DNA from: Casuarius casuarius
Taxonomy: Eukaryota; Chordata; Aves; Casuariiformes; Casuariidae
Assembly (NCBI GenBank): GCA_003342895.1
Contig: PTFA01000028.1
Location: 2,544,091-2,608,090 of the forward strand
Direction of reading: 5' to 3'
DNA: 64,000 bases
Every line of letters starts with the position of its first letter. Within the stretch, counting starts at the first letter, position 1. The notes beneath the pieces are model-generated. The model was not told the DNA's origin. It saw only the letters and a list, made by a program, of their open reading frames with translations, and did not search any database. The translations under genes were made by a program, and so were the position numbers. This document shows positions 22,801 to 36,300 of this stretch, in pieces.

Positions 22801-24690
22801 ATAATTATACTTGGTTTATATGGAATTTTAATCAAGGATGAGCCATAAAATTAAAAAGGAGCCAGCATTGTGGAATTCAATTAATAGATGGTTTTGCTTA
22901 ACATGCTGGAAAAGCAAGGCATATACATTTCAAAGTAAATCACTGCATTTTTTCTAGGTTTCAGTGCAAGAGACTTTTCTAGCAAATGCTGCTTATAGTT
23001 TTGTGTAGTAAGTAGCTCTGATGAAGGTCTGAAGGCCCTTTTGGGCACTACTATGTGGCAAGGGATTGACTTTTGTTTATCACATTCAAATATTCTTCCT
23101 ACAGTAAAATAAACATGAGTTTGTATGTCCATGCACTCCAGAAGCTTTTTAGAAGTGTAATTGGAAGACGGCAGGTGGCGTCCTTGGTCATACTTTCCTA
23201 CCAACCTGAACTTCAGGGGTAGCTTTTAGCTGCAGGATCAGTTACATAAAGGCAAGAANGAATGAATGTTTTGCCCTATATTTACCACAAGCCACTTCAA
23301 GTATGGAACAGAAAATCTGAGTCTAAGTCAACAGTCTCTAATGGTTGGTAACTGGCATAGACTGCAAACCCAGAGATTTACAATGTTTAATTTGAAAATG
23401 TAATGCATTTGTTGATGAAAATCATCTTTGTCGGTCATCACAATGTAGTTTTTACAGTATTGTATGGAAATACACATCTGTGACGTAGGAGAGAGGCTGC
23501 TGCTGTTACTTCTAATATATGACTGACAATTTAAAAGGCATACTTCGCTATACCTACTCTATATTTAAGAGAAAGCTGGGATAACTCTTCCAACCTAAGT
23601 AGGACAAGTATTCATTTTTACATTCAGATAGGATCTGGATTGTGCAGTCTTCAAAACACTTTATTTTCCTCCTGTAGATGCTTCTGCTTTTCTCCATGGA
23701 TTAATACTTTTTTTTTTTTTTTGGTATTCCCTTTAACAAGCATCTCGAGTTTTGGTAATTAGGGATCACTTCCTCTGTGTTTCTCCACTCTCTCCTCTGT
23801 GTTTCTCTCTGAAACAATAAAAATGAAGGCGAAAGGCTTAGTCATTGGAGGGGAGCTCAGGAATGCTTCCAGGCCTCAAGAGGAGTTTTGACTTATTTTA
23901 ATGAACCTTGTAGACAAGCTTAAATAACTTTGAAACAAAAACCTCATTAGAACTTTGCAGCACTATAGAAGGTAGGCAGATCTGTACTATATAGGTTATA
24001 GCTATTTAGTTTATTTTCTCAAGGTTGTTTCAGGTTGCATCCTTGTATAAAGACTTCATTGTCTTTTATTATTTTTAATTTTATTAATTTATTTTTAAGC
24101 TGTGGCTGCTTACATGCCCTTTTGTGGCCAAATATTCCTTAGCAAGGTCGTTAGAAGTAGATGCTTCACATACATCCCCTTCCTCTCCTGTTACTTTTCT
24201 CCTACTGTTTGTGGATAGTGGTTTAAACTCAGGAAATGTCTGATTGTGTGCTCTCTTTCCAGGCTAATTTGAGGAATAAATCTTTCAGTCACCTTGTTTC
24301 CATCTATTTGATTTAGGCAGTGAGAGGGAATGGGAAAACTTAAAAGCACTACTGATACTGGTTGTAGACTTTGTGACATGAAATACAATGTATTTCTGTG
24401 TTTGTCTTTGCTTAAGCAATTGGAGGAATTGTTTGCAGAAAGCAGAATACTTTGAGGAGCTTATGGTGTGTTTTTTGTTCTGTGCAGTTGTCTGGACATC
24501 CTACTCAATTCCAGCAGTACATGTAGTGAAAACTGAGGTTGTCACCTACCCAAGCACAGATGCTGGGTTTTGCAAGTACTGATGCTCTAAATAACAACAA
24601 AACTTCTCATATACTGTCAGGTAAGGTCAGCCCCCAAGTCCCTATTCCAAGAAGCAACACAGAGCAAACAGCGAACCACTAATAATAGAA
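19841..24690. other. Intergenic, no gene recognised
   Basis: AT-rich sequence between the PTCD2 poly(A) site and the first CR1 copy. It holds a 13-base G-run at 22499-22511 next to a T-run, a T-run at about 23709-23722, and a 15-base direct repeat at 23771-23785 and 23793-23807. The open frames present are short and without recognisable domains. Confidence 0.7.
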
Positions 24691-24699
24691 AAGGGTTGA

Positions 24700-26915
24700 G
24701 GTAGGGACCGTCTGCACAAATCGGACCTATACAAGTCTATGGGTTTTGTCAGAACCATCTGAGCCTGCACCTCATGTTCACATGAAAAGTAAAAGATATC
24801 TGGTAGTTATAGGAACTCCCTCCTATGGGAGATGGAGGCACCAGTCTGCCAACCTGACCTGATGTCTTGGGAGGCTGGGGAGAGACTGCCTCGTCTTGTC
24901 CAGACCTTGGACTACTACCCCATGCTGCTCTTCCAGGTGGGCAGCGGTGATGCTGCCAGGATTAACCTGGAGCATGGCTACAGAGCACTGGAGGCGAGAG
25001 TGAAAGGCAGGGGAGCCAGGTGGTGTCCCCTCAACCCTATCAGTGAGGGGAGAAGGCTCAGACAGAAGTGGAGTCATCATGTGGGTCAACGCTTGGCTGT
25101 GTGGCTGGTGTCACAGGCTGGGCTTTGAATTCTGTAGTCACGTGTCCCATCCCTGCTCAGTAGCCCTCACTCACCAAAGAGGGACGTGTTTGCAAAAACA
25201 TGCTTGCCACGTTTGGTCAGACAGGCATGTTAACCTAGTGAGGAGGGCTCTATGGTAGGTAGGTGGGGGGAGGGTTACTGTAACCTGAAGAGAAGTGAGA
25301 GCAGAAGGGGCAGAGCAGATGTATCTGGGAGACAGCATGACAGGGAAGGCTTTCACACTTCCCTGTAAAAGCAGCATGACTTGGGGCCCATCTCATGTGC
25401 CTGCACACAAATGTGTGTAGCAGGAGGAACAAGCAGGAGGAATTAAAGTCCACGCACAGTTGCGGAACTAAGACTTCCCTGGGATTGTGGAGATACGGGG
25501 GGATATGTTGTTACTGGAGTGCTGCAATGGAGGGAGACAGGAAAGATAAGGTGTGCAGGTATGGAGGAGGGGTTGAGCTCTACATGAAGGAGTTGCATGC
25601 ATGGAGTTTGTCTTGGGACAGATGATGGGTTAACCTGCAGAGAGCTTGTGGGTAGGAATCAGGGGGTCAGGGACAGGCCAGCACAGGTGATGCCATAGTA
25701 TGTGTCTGCTACAGACCATCTGATCAAGAAGAGGGGGCAGATGGAGCCTTTTTTAAGCAGCTTCAGAAAGTCTCACATTCACAGGCCCTGATGCTCATTG
25801 GTGACTTTAACCACTCTGATATCTGCTGGAAGGGCATTATGGCTGCCTGTAAACAATCCAGGAAATTTTTGCAATGTGCTGAAGATGATTTCTTGATGCA
25901 AGTGATTGATTAGGGAAGATACTCCATTTGAACTACTACTATGAACAAGAAACAACCGATGCGTGATGTAAAGGGCAAGGGCAGCCTTGGCTGCAGTGAC
26001 TGTGAGACTTGCGGAATTTAAGATCCTAAGAGGAGTGAGCAAGATAAACAGGAGAATTATAACCCTGGACTTCTGAAGTGCAGATTTTGACTTGTTCAGG
26101 AACCTGCTTGGCAGAATATTGTGGGAAACTGTCCTGGAAAGAAAGGGGCCTGGGACAGCTGGTTGATCTTCGAGGACAGTGTTCTCGGAGCACAGGAATG
26201 GTCCATTCCAATGTACAGAGTTGAGCAAGCTGGCTAAAGGCCAGCGTGGGTGAACATGGAGCTACTGGCTGAGCTCAGACATAAAAAGGGTGCACACAGA
26301 AGGTGGAAGCAGGGATGGGCTACCCAGGAGGAATGCAAAGACATTGCCTATGCACATAGGAATGGAGTCAGGAAACCCAAAGCTCACCTGGAGTTGAAAC
26401 TAGCAAGAGGTGAAGGGCAACAAGAAAGGTTTCTCTTAAGAATGTTGGTAGCAAAAAGAAAAGCTAAAGAGAATGCAGGCCCATTGATCAATGGGGCAGG
26501 GAAACCAGTGACAAGTAATAGGGAAAAGGCTGAGGCACACTGCCTTTTTGCCACCAAGCTGGTCAGATGGCTGGAGAACCAGCATTTGTTCAGCATTACA
26601 AAGAGAAGGCTCAGGGGATACAGAGATGATGGAGCTAGACTCTTCTCAGAGGTGCATTGTGATAGGAGAAGAGGCAATGGACACAAATTGGAACATGGGA
26701 AATTCTGATCAAGTATTGGGCCGGGGGGAGTTACTATGAGAATGGTAAACACTGGAACAGGTTGCCCAGAGAGGTTGTGGAAACTCATTGGAGGTGATCA
26801 AGACTTGACTTTGCATGGCACTTAGCAACCCGACCTGATTAGACCTGCTCCGAGCAGGAGTTTGGACTGGATGACCTCTGGATGTCTCTTCCAACTTGAA
26901 TTGTTCTGTTTTACA
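24700..26915 (+). mobile_element. CR1 LINE, decayed, with internal deletion
   Basis: Translated pieces match the two ORFs of avian CR1 in order. The ORF1 esterase domain lies at about 24805-25258 (EAPVCQPD, LDYYPMLLFQVGSGDAARIN, DYRAL-like, VNAWLCGWCHRLGF, LVRRAL). The ORF2 endonuclease follows at about 25395-26230 (GGGVELYMKE; a VCYRP-like segment and GDFNHSDICWKG after frame correction). The region before the reverse transcriptase lies at about 26250-26560 (ELLAELRHKKGAHRRWKQG, KAHLELKLARG). The sequence then jumps to the ORF2 end and 3' region (DDGARLFSEV, NGHKLEHG, then the GGACTGGATGACCTC tail). The whole reverse transcriptase core is missing. Frameshifts and stops are frequent, so the copy is dead. 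The left boundary is approximate. Confidence 0.9.
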
Positions 26916-29769
26916 ATAGAGTGGACTACAGACTATCCTGGCTTACATTTCCCTACTGTCCTGTGAGAAATAAGTGCATGCAGATTTCAAACTCCCAGCA
27001 CATTGTCATGTAGCTGGCTGAGTGGTTGGCTTCTGCAAATTTCTATAGAAAGGGCTTGCTTTTTGATCCCTTCCCTACTGAACATGGTGATTACCTGGCT
27101 GGGATAGTTTTGCTTGGTCCCCATGCATACTTGGGCTATCAAGTTTATGAGCAATAAAGAAAGCTCTGAATGCAGACCATTCTCCTGGCCTGTCTGGCAT
27201 CTCTTTGCTCTTCAGAACATAGCAGTGCAAATTTTCACAGATTATATGACAATCATGCACAAACAAGCAAGATGATTTCCAGTCACCACACTTCAGTCTG
27301 GAAATCACTAAATTTAGCTGGATTTGGTGTAATCAGAATGAGGTACCCTTGATAACTTGTCACCTAAAAGTTAGCTATAATCTGGTAGACTTTCTGAAGA
27401 GGCACAAATAGTCTTTTCACGGATTCTTTATAGGGCCTGTATTATGTGATCAAACATTATTTGGTGGTAAACAACTCTAACATCAAATGTCAAAACTTCT
27501 TCGGGGTATTAGAAATGAGTTCAAGAACACTGTTAGACATTTTCCTTCTACTGTGGAACAAGAGCATCCTTTGTTCTCTTTCCTCAGTTTGTCTGGTTCA
27601 TCATGTAAAATTCAAGAATAAAAGGCATAAGGTCAATATTATGTTGCCATATGTTCGATTGTTCTAGGCAGGACTAGTGTCCTGAGCCTCTGGTTCAAAT
27701 CCTTAATCACTTGATTTTCCATTTAGACCCAGAATTACTGCTACTTGTTTGAATATGACATACCTCCTAGTATTTCAGCTTGAGATGCTGGTGTAATGTA
27801 TTCACAGAGAGTTCATGTGTATAGTCTTCTAATTTCACATACTCTCAGCCTTTATGTGTCTTCAGAAACTTCCTAGTTTGTCAGGATAAAAGATACACGT
27901 TGCTTTATCGTAGCAGTAAGAACAGGCCATTAGAGCAATGGTTTTACATTGCTGTATTTGTAGTAATGCAAGGGGAAGTTTCCTCTTTACAGACAATATC
28001 AAAACAGACAACTAAAATCTACTAATACAGTTACCAGTGCTCTAATTTTCTCACCAACTAGCCACAGCTCCGTGTACAAGTCATCCCCTCTGCCTGCTTC
28101 AGGAACAAGGCTGAAAAAAAAAGTGCATTGACTTCTGCCAAACACGAAGCTTTGGACTTAGTTACTTGGTCTGATGATATGTTTGCACAGGTGGCACAAT
28201 GGGTGTTTGTCTGAAATGGCTCCTTGTTTCTGTAATCCCAAAGGCCCGGGTGCCTGCCAGCTGCCTACCGCAGGATTCACTCTGGCATCTACTCCAAAAG
28301 AGAAAGTGTCCTCTTTAGTCTGCGGTAGTGGTAGGTTTTCAAGGCTTTGTATTCAAGGTAGCTTGTAGGATGTGCCCTTCATGTTCAATTTCCGGAGTCC
28401 TAGACTATGCTTTGTTGTGAATTTCTATGTAGCTGAGAAAAGTTTGTGGGGTTCTCAGCTCCATGGGCCTTCATAACATGTATGAAGAGAGATTAGGACC
28501 TCAGCCAGACCCCTCAGAAAATGCAGCATCAAAATAAAATAGAAAATTACCCACATCCAATCTTGCCTGTGCTAGGTAATTCAGACTGACCACTATACCA
28601 GGAATTACTGCATTTACCGTACAAGCAGGAACAGGAATGTCTTGCAGCAGGAGACTTGCAGTAATGCCACCCTTAATGGAAAATTTTAGAAAGGAATAAT
28701 GAAAGAGGTAACTTATTTGTAATGTTTGGAACTGCTGGGGAGTGCAATGTGAATTCCCAGCTATTTTAACAACTTGTAAATTATTCCATATAGAACTTAA
28801 CTTGCACATGCTACAGCACTTCATTAAACCTTATGGCAGAAAAGGAACCTTGCTTTGGATGGCAGGATTTTAATGATTTTTTTATTGGTGTTTGCTTAAC
28901 CATTAGAAAGAGTGGTCCTGCATTCCTTTCAGGCACCATGCACTGCAGAACTGGAGCTAGAGTTCAGTCCAGCATAAACTTGATAGAATAGGAAGGGAAA
29001 TCAGTTCACATAATTTCATTTAGTCTAATTAACAATATATTTAAGAATTTTTTTTTAAGCATTAGCAAAAAATTCTCAAACTTCTCATCCCTGTTCTCTA
29101 TAATACCATCACTTGGGGAGGGGTAAGAGGAAGGGAGGAAAAAAAGGAGAAATAAAAGGCAGAGACACTGTTGAGAACTTCTTCTTTATGTTTGAAGTTT
29201 TATCAGTTCTCACATCAGAATGACAGAAAAAGAGAACTGTGATGGAGAAAGGATGATACACATACAAAATTGCCCTAGTGGTTAAGTACTTTCAGGGGAA
29301 ATTCAGACCACAGAATCTGCTCTGCTGCACTTCTACTACCCTTTGGAAGGATTTCAGATTTGTAAGTATTGACAAATGAAAACTTTGAAGCCCCAAGTCT
29401 TACAAAATGCTAACGCAGGGATGCGCTTGATTTTAGAAAAGAGCCTGCCTTGGCTATTATGCTAACATAGCTATTTATGGGCAGCCACCCAAGTAGAAAC
29501 AACGGTGTGGCAAAGTCCAGGCCTGCAAGGTTCCACAGTACGCACCTTTGCATGGGCAGAGCCTGTGGGGCTGGAAGAGATTTCTCTCTCAGGTTGTTGT
29601 GCACCTTTCTCTGCTGCTATATCCAGGCAGAGTGGCTTGCTGCCATGGAGAATGCGATGGAAATAGTGTGGTCATATTTGTAGCACCAAAACTGTTTTTA
29701 GATTATATTTTGCATATATTTGCAACCAAGTGGCACCTATGTCTTGGGCTGATTCTTTTTTCTTCCAAA
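26916..29769. other. Intergenic, no gene recognised
   Basis: AT-rich sequence between two CR1 copies; nothing beyond short chance open frames. Confidence 0.65.
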
Positions 29770-29840
29770 TGAATCATAGAATAATTTATGTTGGGAGGGA
29801 TTCTTGGCAGTCATCTTGTCCCACTTCCCATTACATATCA
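29770..29840 (-). mobile_element. CR1 3'-end fragment
   Basis: The plus strand reads AATCATAGAATAATTTATG, then GGGAGGGATTCTTGGCAGTC. This is a diverged reverse complement of the CR1 3' terminus (CCTTCCAACC...ATTCTATGATTCTAT). It is a short, 5'-truncated insertion. Confidence 0.7.
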
Positions 29841-32800
29841 GCAGAAAATAGCACTGAAATGTTAAATTAGAGAAGGGAAATTGAAATCCTTGCCTGTGCA
29901 ATTGCAGCCATATGGGTGAAGTTGCCTTTTCCTCCAGTGAAGCTAAGCCTATTCCTTCATTTTTCCTTTGTTTTTAGCAGCCATGTATTTTCAGTGAATT
30001 GTGTTGCTTCATAACTGATTACCTCTTATTCTTGTTCCTGTCTACTCTGAAAATGACTTTCTCCAGGCTCAGAAAACTGTTTTAAGCACAGGTTCAGAAC
30101 CTACCTAAATCAGGGTCTGTACTAGTAATTTTAGTTTTTATTGTTTTCTTGCTAAGCAGAGGTGCATAGAAATATCTTCTGATCTTCAGAAAGTGGAGCA
30201 AAGAAATGTTCTTCCACTGATGGATCTTTTTAAACATCTTGCTGCTATAGCACCATTTGATTCACAGGCACTCTATTTCTTACCTACTGGCTAAGTATAA
30301 TTGGTCATATTCTGCTACAGGTGAAGCTTTCCTGTCAATTAATATATGATTAGAATTCCAATTAATTTAAATAATGTCCTTTTTATATTTACATTGTTCT
30401 TTTAAATGTCTTTTCCTTAGGGTCAGAGTGGATGTACCACTTCCTGAACCAAATCAGCACTTAACATGTCGCTCAGTTAATGGTATACCTGATAAATAGC
30501 CACTCTTATCTCCTATAAGTATTTGGGACGGGGGCAGTAGTCCTATTTTTCCCAAGCACAGTTGTCTGAAGACCTCTTGCCAAATCCTGCTGATGTACAG
30601 AAAAGGATTGTCCAGATCATGGAAAGAGTTTGCATTGTGGCAAAATAGAAGCAATAAAAAGCAATGTCCCAGTATGGCTCTGATTATTCCTGTGTGAGAT
30701 ACATGTTGTGTAGAAGGTTTATGAGCAGTAGGACTTGCTGTGCTGTCTGTTTTCCCTCACTCAGATTTGGATGCCCCATCCAAAGAGCAAGGTGCTGTTT
30801 TCCCAACGCGAGCTTCAGCAGTCAGCTGTTCTGTGGTCCCAAGATGGTACATCACTACATATTCCTTTTCCCCAGTCGTACATACATATGGAACCAGATG
30901 CAATTTTTTTCCCCCATTGTGTTTTCCTTGATTCTGTTCCTTCGCTACCCTTTAGCAAGAGGTGTAACACTTTGTGCTCAATTTGCCAATGGGATTATCA
31001 TGCATGTTGTTATAACATTTTGCTTGCATAAACGCTTAATCTTCCTGTTAGCTGCAAGGACTAATTTACACATGTGGTTTTTGTCTTATAAATATTCAAG
31101 GTCAGTCTTATAAATAGTGAGTCAGGTCATTTGTGTTTTGAGCAAGACTGCTCATTTAATTAGACTGGACATTTGTTCAGACAGCCTTGAAGCTGCAAGT
31201 TATGCTAATACTGTGATGTTTGTTTCTTTCTTCTTTTTTTTAAATATTCTTTCTGAATGTGCAAGATTAAGGAAAGAAAGCCCAATGAAAATGGAGTGGT
31301 GGGGAAGAGTGGTGGATATTTACTTCAGCAGAGCTGCTTTTCCTACCTTGGATGCAGTCACAATTCTTATGCGAATTAGGGAAAATCACAGAAATGAGGA
31401 TGGGTAGTAGCAAATCAACTAGTTCACAGGTACACCGAAAATGTTTTCCAGTTGTTTCAATACCTGCGATACCCTATTAAATATCTCAATATGCTTCTGA
31501 TTAATATATTCTTAAAAAAGAAAACATACGATGACTATAATGGTGAATTTGATTGAATTGTTTTCACTTTGCAATGCAATAATTCAGGAAAATTTCCTGT
31601 GAATGGCATGAATGACTGGCATCTCTCTCTGGTCCTGAGCATAAGTATGGATATATCCTTTGTATGCTGCCGTAGTCATAATCGATAACTACTGTAAGAA
31701 CTGAAATATGTTCCTTTGGACCACATGAAATAATATAGCTGAGCTTTTTCCTGAGCTGCTGGCCAGAAAGTCTGAGGGGCTAAGAAATTACATTCATATG
31801 ATGTAATTACTGCACTTACTTTAAAGATGTACTTATAGCCAGACTTTTGATATCTGCCTCCATTTTGGAGAGCCTGTCTCTAGAAATGTAGTGATCTTTC
31901 AGATGCTGTTTCATGTGGATTTTCTGTGCTGTTTGTCAGCTCTGAGAATCATGTACAAGGTAGGATGTCCCAGAAATGAGGCACTCCAGACTGGATGTCT
32001 TTTTTAAAAGTACTGTCTACAGCTTTTGCTGGCACCTGTATGGTATCTCAGTGAATTCTAGCTGTGAATAGATTTTACTAGCTCCTGGCAGTCACCTGCC
32101 AGGTCTAAGTGATATTAACCAAGCTGTCTTACTTCCACAACCCTTCCTAGTGCCAGAAATAGAGATAGAGGAAGATTCTGAGAAGGGATGTGGTCTTGTA
32201 ATTTCTCCTTGCAAACCTGAAGATCCTGAAGACTTGACAGTTTTTCAATTCCAGCACAATTAACCTAGAAATTTCATAGAACCCAAGGTGTTTGGATGGT
32301 TCAGTAAAACTGATTTTGACTTGCAATATAACTATTTTCATATTACAGCATTCCAATAGGCTATATTGAGATATGTGGAGCTCCCTGGGTTCCCTGGGTA
32401 GAAACACACAGGATAATATAGAAGCCATCCTCCACTGGTATAAGCTACGTATGTCACTTTGCTTCAGCTAAGCTATGATTATTTCTGCTGTTTCTCTGCA
32501 GTTCCACTTTCTACGGGGTTCCAACACCAAAGCAGTAATCCATATCAAACTAGACTTTATAAATGTGGTTAAAAGGGCAGCACAGAGAATGCCGTTGTTT
32601 AAACAATGAGCAGAAACATAGTGAGTGAGAATGCTTCCTGTTTCCCTAAGTGACCTTAAGGGAAAAAATGAAGGTATAAAACTGAAAATGTCAGACATTT
32701 TAAAAAAGAGCCTTTTTTAGTAATAGAGCCAAATTCAGTCCATAAATGTAGAAAAACACACAGCAGATTTGCAGTTTATGGCACAAAACTAATTTTGGCC

Positions 32801-34679
32801 TTGTCTAATTTAATTTTTGTTCATTCTATGAATTTTTGTATGATTTCTGTCTCATTGTTGGCAAGGTTATTTTGGTATTCCCTGACCTGCTAGCAAACCA
32901 TTTTCCTTTTATTGATCTTAATCCATGCAGATTTATTTCTCTTTTGCTGGCGGCGCAGTATTGCTGCTGGGTAGCTGAGCATGCACCTCCCACTCTGCAA
33001 GGTAAGAAGGAAAGCAGAGACCTTTTCCTTTGTTACAACCTGTCTGTCTTTCTGCATCTGATCAATACTACTGCAGCCATTCTTTACTGCTGCTGTTCCT
33101 TTACACTTATGCAATACACTGAGAATCCGAATTCACCATTTCTACAGTGAACCAGTGACAAAGATGTCTTGCTAAATCTGGACCCACCTATGTCATTTTG
33201 GTGAAGCTGGAATGAGATTGCAATTCTTTTTAGTGATGGATTAAAATGTTTGAAAACTATGTGCTTGTAAGTAAGGCCAAAGAGCTTTCTGAGGAGAGAA
33301 AATGTTCGACTTGCATACTGTATTGGAACTGAAAGCCAGCTGGTGTTTTGTGCACTTCCTCTCGCTAATGATAAATGTGATACTGCACTCCTGGCATTGA
33401 ATAACTTTTTTGTGTGTGTAAACTATGTATTGTAGCGGTAAGCTATAAATTTCAGCAGCATGGACAGAAACTGGGCAAATAAACAGAACAGTATTTTGCT
33501 GCTTCATGGGACCAGGTAGTCATGTGCACTTGGAAGCAAGGTGGATGGAAATAATGTGAGACTGGCTCACAGCATTACAGAGCATTTATTGCTAGAATCA
33601 GACCTGGTATTACAGATGACTGTTGGTTCTCATCATGCTGAATAAGCAACTGCAGAAGAAAAATGAAAGCAGGATAAAGCAAGAACTATTCAAGCATTAC
33701 AAACAGAGCTATATCTCAAATTCCAATATGGCAAATATAGAGCCACAAGTTCAAGCAAATTCTGTGTACACGGGACAAATCTTCTATAGCTGGGGATCTA
33801 AAACACAAATGCCAATTATGCTGCATATTCTGCAGATGAAAATCTATGCAAATATTACATAAAAATTGAATTTACTGAATAAAATAAATCCCTTACATAC
33901 TGTGGATGTAATGATGTATGTAGATAAAGTTTCTGATGTATTAGAACAGCTGCAAGTTTGTCATTGACTCCGTAAGTGTTATGTTGCCTGAAATCCATCT
34001 ATTTGCCATATTTTAGATACTTTCAACATCGTTCTACTCTAAGTTCAGTGTCCATAAGACCAAATTTCTCTCCTGGATTCCTTCCAAGGAAATGACTTTT
34101 GATTCATATCGCATACTTGCTGAATTCTGTACTGTGTTTGCTGGTATTTTTATTTAGAACAAGTACCTACTGGCCGTACTGAAGTTGTATATAGTTAAAA
34201 GATGCATTGTTTCAACACCATCACCATCTTTGCAAAAATGGCTTTAGTTTCAGCCATCAGAACAGATAATATTGAAGAAACGGCTTGTTCTGTAAAAGGC
34301 ATTGTTCACAGAACTAAAATTTGTCTTACGGTGATACTGGTACAGTAAAAAAAGTATACCCTCTGTAATGACAGAGCATGAGATGCTGACTCTCAAGAGC
34401 TTCACAAACTCTAATTCTATCAAAGTGATTGCATCCTTGGAATGGTTTCAAAGAGTAATGCAAATAAAGAATAATGCTAAAGTTACTTATTTATGGAGGT
34501 CACAGTGACCTTCATCCATTCACTTCTACACATAAAAGAACAATTAGAAGAACTTTGTGGTGAAAGATATTTCACTGCACTACTCTTGACTCTTGATCAA
34601 ATAATGTTAAATCAGAAACAAATACCTTGCCATATTTATTAACCATGGTGGCCTTTTTTTTGGAATGTATGTTAGATCA

Positions 34680-34742
34680 TTTTACATATACATTTACATA
34701 TATGTGTACACAAGCATTTACATATACATATATTTACAAATA
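34680..34742. repeat. TACATA-rich low-complexity stretch
   Basis: Degenerate repeats of TTTACATATACAT with a TGTGTACAC interruption. Confidence 0.7.
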
Positions 34743-35218
34743 CTTTTCCTGTGTATCATGAGCAAGGTGAATACATTTTGCCTTAAGCTGTCTGTGAGTC
34801 ATGCAGTGTTTCAAATCTATGTCACTTTGTACTGGGGCCCATAACTGTTTACCATCACCTATGTGTACCCTAGTTATTTCACACATGTAATTGCTGAGTA
34901 CAAAAACGACATCAAAGTAGGAAGGAATTGGGAGAGAAATAAGGAATTCCTTTTATCTCTTCTAAGAGAAGAGAATTATGTGGTATTGCAGTAGTGGTGC
35001 TTAGCAGTGAAGGATACTGCTCAGGTGAGGTAAAGTGAAAAGTGAAGCTCTCGCAGTAAGGCTGACCTGTCTTCGTGCACATGCTTGATGCTACTATGTC
35101 ATGTGCCAGGGCCACATTTTATTTCTATTACTCCTTTGTCCTCCTGAAATAAAGTTTTAAAAACTTGCCCTCTTAATCATTCCTCTGCAGTGTGTTGTTG
35201 GATGTAATGTGTTTTTGC

Positions 35219-35252
35219 TGAAAATAAACAGCTATTGAAAATAAATAGCTAT
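35219..35252. repeat. 17-base tandem duplication
   Basis: TGAAAATAAACAGCTAT followed directly by TGAAAATAAATAGCTAT, one mismatch. An octamer (ATGCAAAT) begins 16 bases later. Confidence 0.85.
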
Positions 35253-35557
35253 GCCTTTCCAATTGAAATGCAAATAAGCATGTTGACTGAGTTCTGCTTG
35301 CATCCACAAGAGAAAAAAACCTCTTTGTTATACCACAGAAATTTTTTAATAATCCTCGTTATACCCCAAAATATTGTCTTTTCCCTTTTTTTCTAGTTTC
35401 CAGGCATGCTATCAGCTGTTTATTATACTATTTAGTAGAGATCACTAAGGATGATTTCCATTTTTTTGCAGCTAGTCAATAACATACTTCTGTTACATAG
35501 TCTCGAGGTCAGGGTGTATTGGTAGGATTACAATGGATGAATTTCAGGTCAAGTTAG

Positions 35558-36300
35558 TTCACAGAATCTTAGAAATGTGAGCTGGAAGGGCCACTGGAGG
35601 TCATTTATTCCAGTCTCCTACTTGAAATGAGACTATTGCCAAGACTAGGTTATGTCAGCCATAACTTTTTCTAGCCAAGTCTCAAAAAACATCCATGGAC
35701 AGAGATCCCATGACTTCTTTGGGCAGCCTGTTCCAGGGCTGCACTAGTTTTTCCTAGAAAAAGCATCCAGTCTAATGCAACTAATGTACAACCTGGACCT
35801 CTCAAGCCAGTGTTTCTGGCCACTGCCTTTGTTATATCATCTAGCGCTACCAAGAATTTGGCTGTTACCTCTGTAACTGCACTTCATGTAGTGGCAGGTA
35901 GCTATTAGATCACCCTTTAGCCTCCTTTTCCCTCAGCAAATAAGTCCTTCAACTTTTCTTCACAGCTCGTGTACTCATTGGTAGCCCGCCACTGGACCCC
36001 TTCTAGTTTCTCCGCATCCTTCTTGAAGCAGGGATGGATGAAACTGGATGCAACATCCCAGAGCCAGCCTCACCAGCACAGAATAGGGTGCGATATCAAA
36101 TTCCCTTGATATGCTGGCTATGCCTAATGTAGCCCAGCCAGGTTTGCCTTCTTTGGGACAGAGTGCTCTAAGCCAGTCCTTTCCCAGCCTGCACCCATGC
36201 GCAGGGTTCTTCCATCCCGGTGCAGAGCTTTGCACTTCTCCTTATTGAAACTCATGAGCTAGCTGTTGGACCAGTCCTTAAATTTATCAAGTCTCTCCGG
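35558..36300 (-). mobile_element. CR1 LINE 3' part, minus strand
   Basis: On the plus strand it opens with ACAGAATCTTAGAAATGTGA, the reverse complement of a CR1 3' end. It continues through diverged CR1 3' sequence (GGGCAGCCTGTTCCAGGGCT) into the end of the reverse-transcriptase ORF near 36230-36300, read on the minus strand. The left end is the element's 3' terminus; the right end is the 5' truncation. Many stops; old copy. Confidence 0.85.

Larger units (their letters stand above)
29841..35557. other. Intergenic, no gene recognised
   Basis: AT-rich sequence. It holds a TACATA-rich stretch at about 34680-34742, a 17-base tandem duplication with one mismatch at 35219-35252 and an octamer ATGCAAAT at 35268-35275. 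Longer open frames (30664-31113, 32836-33150) show no known domain. Confidence 0.65.

Noticed and set aside
26384..26788. 134-codon minus-strand open frame
   Set aside because: It is antisense to the CR1 ORF2 remnant, whose plus-strand translation is recognisable.
30664..31113. 149-codon plus-strand open frame
   Set aside because: Cysteine/phenylalanine-rich with no domain; two other frames overlap it. Treated as chance.
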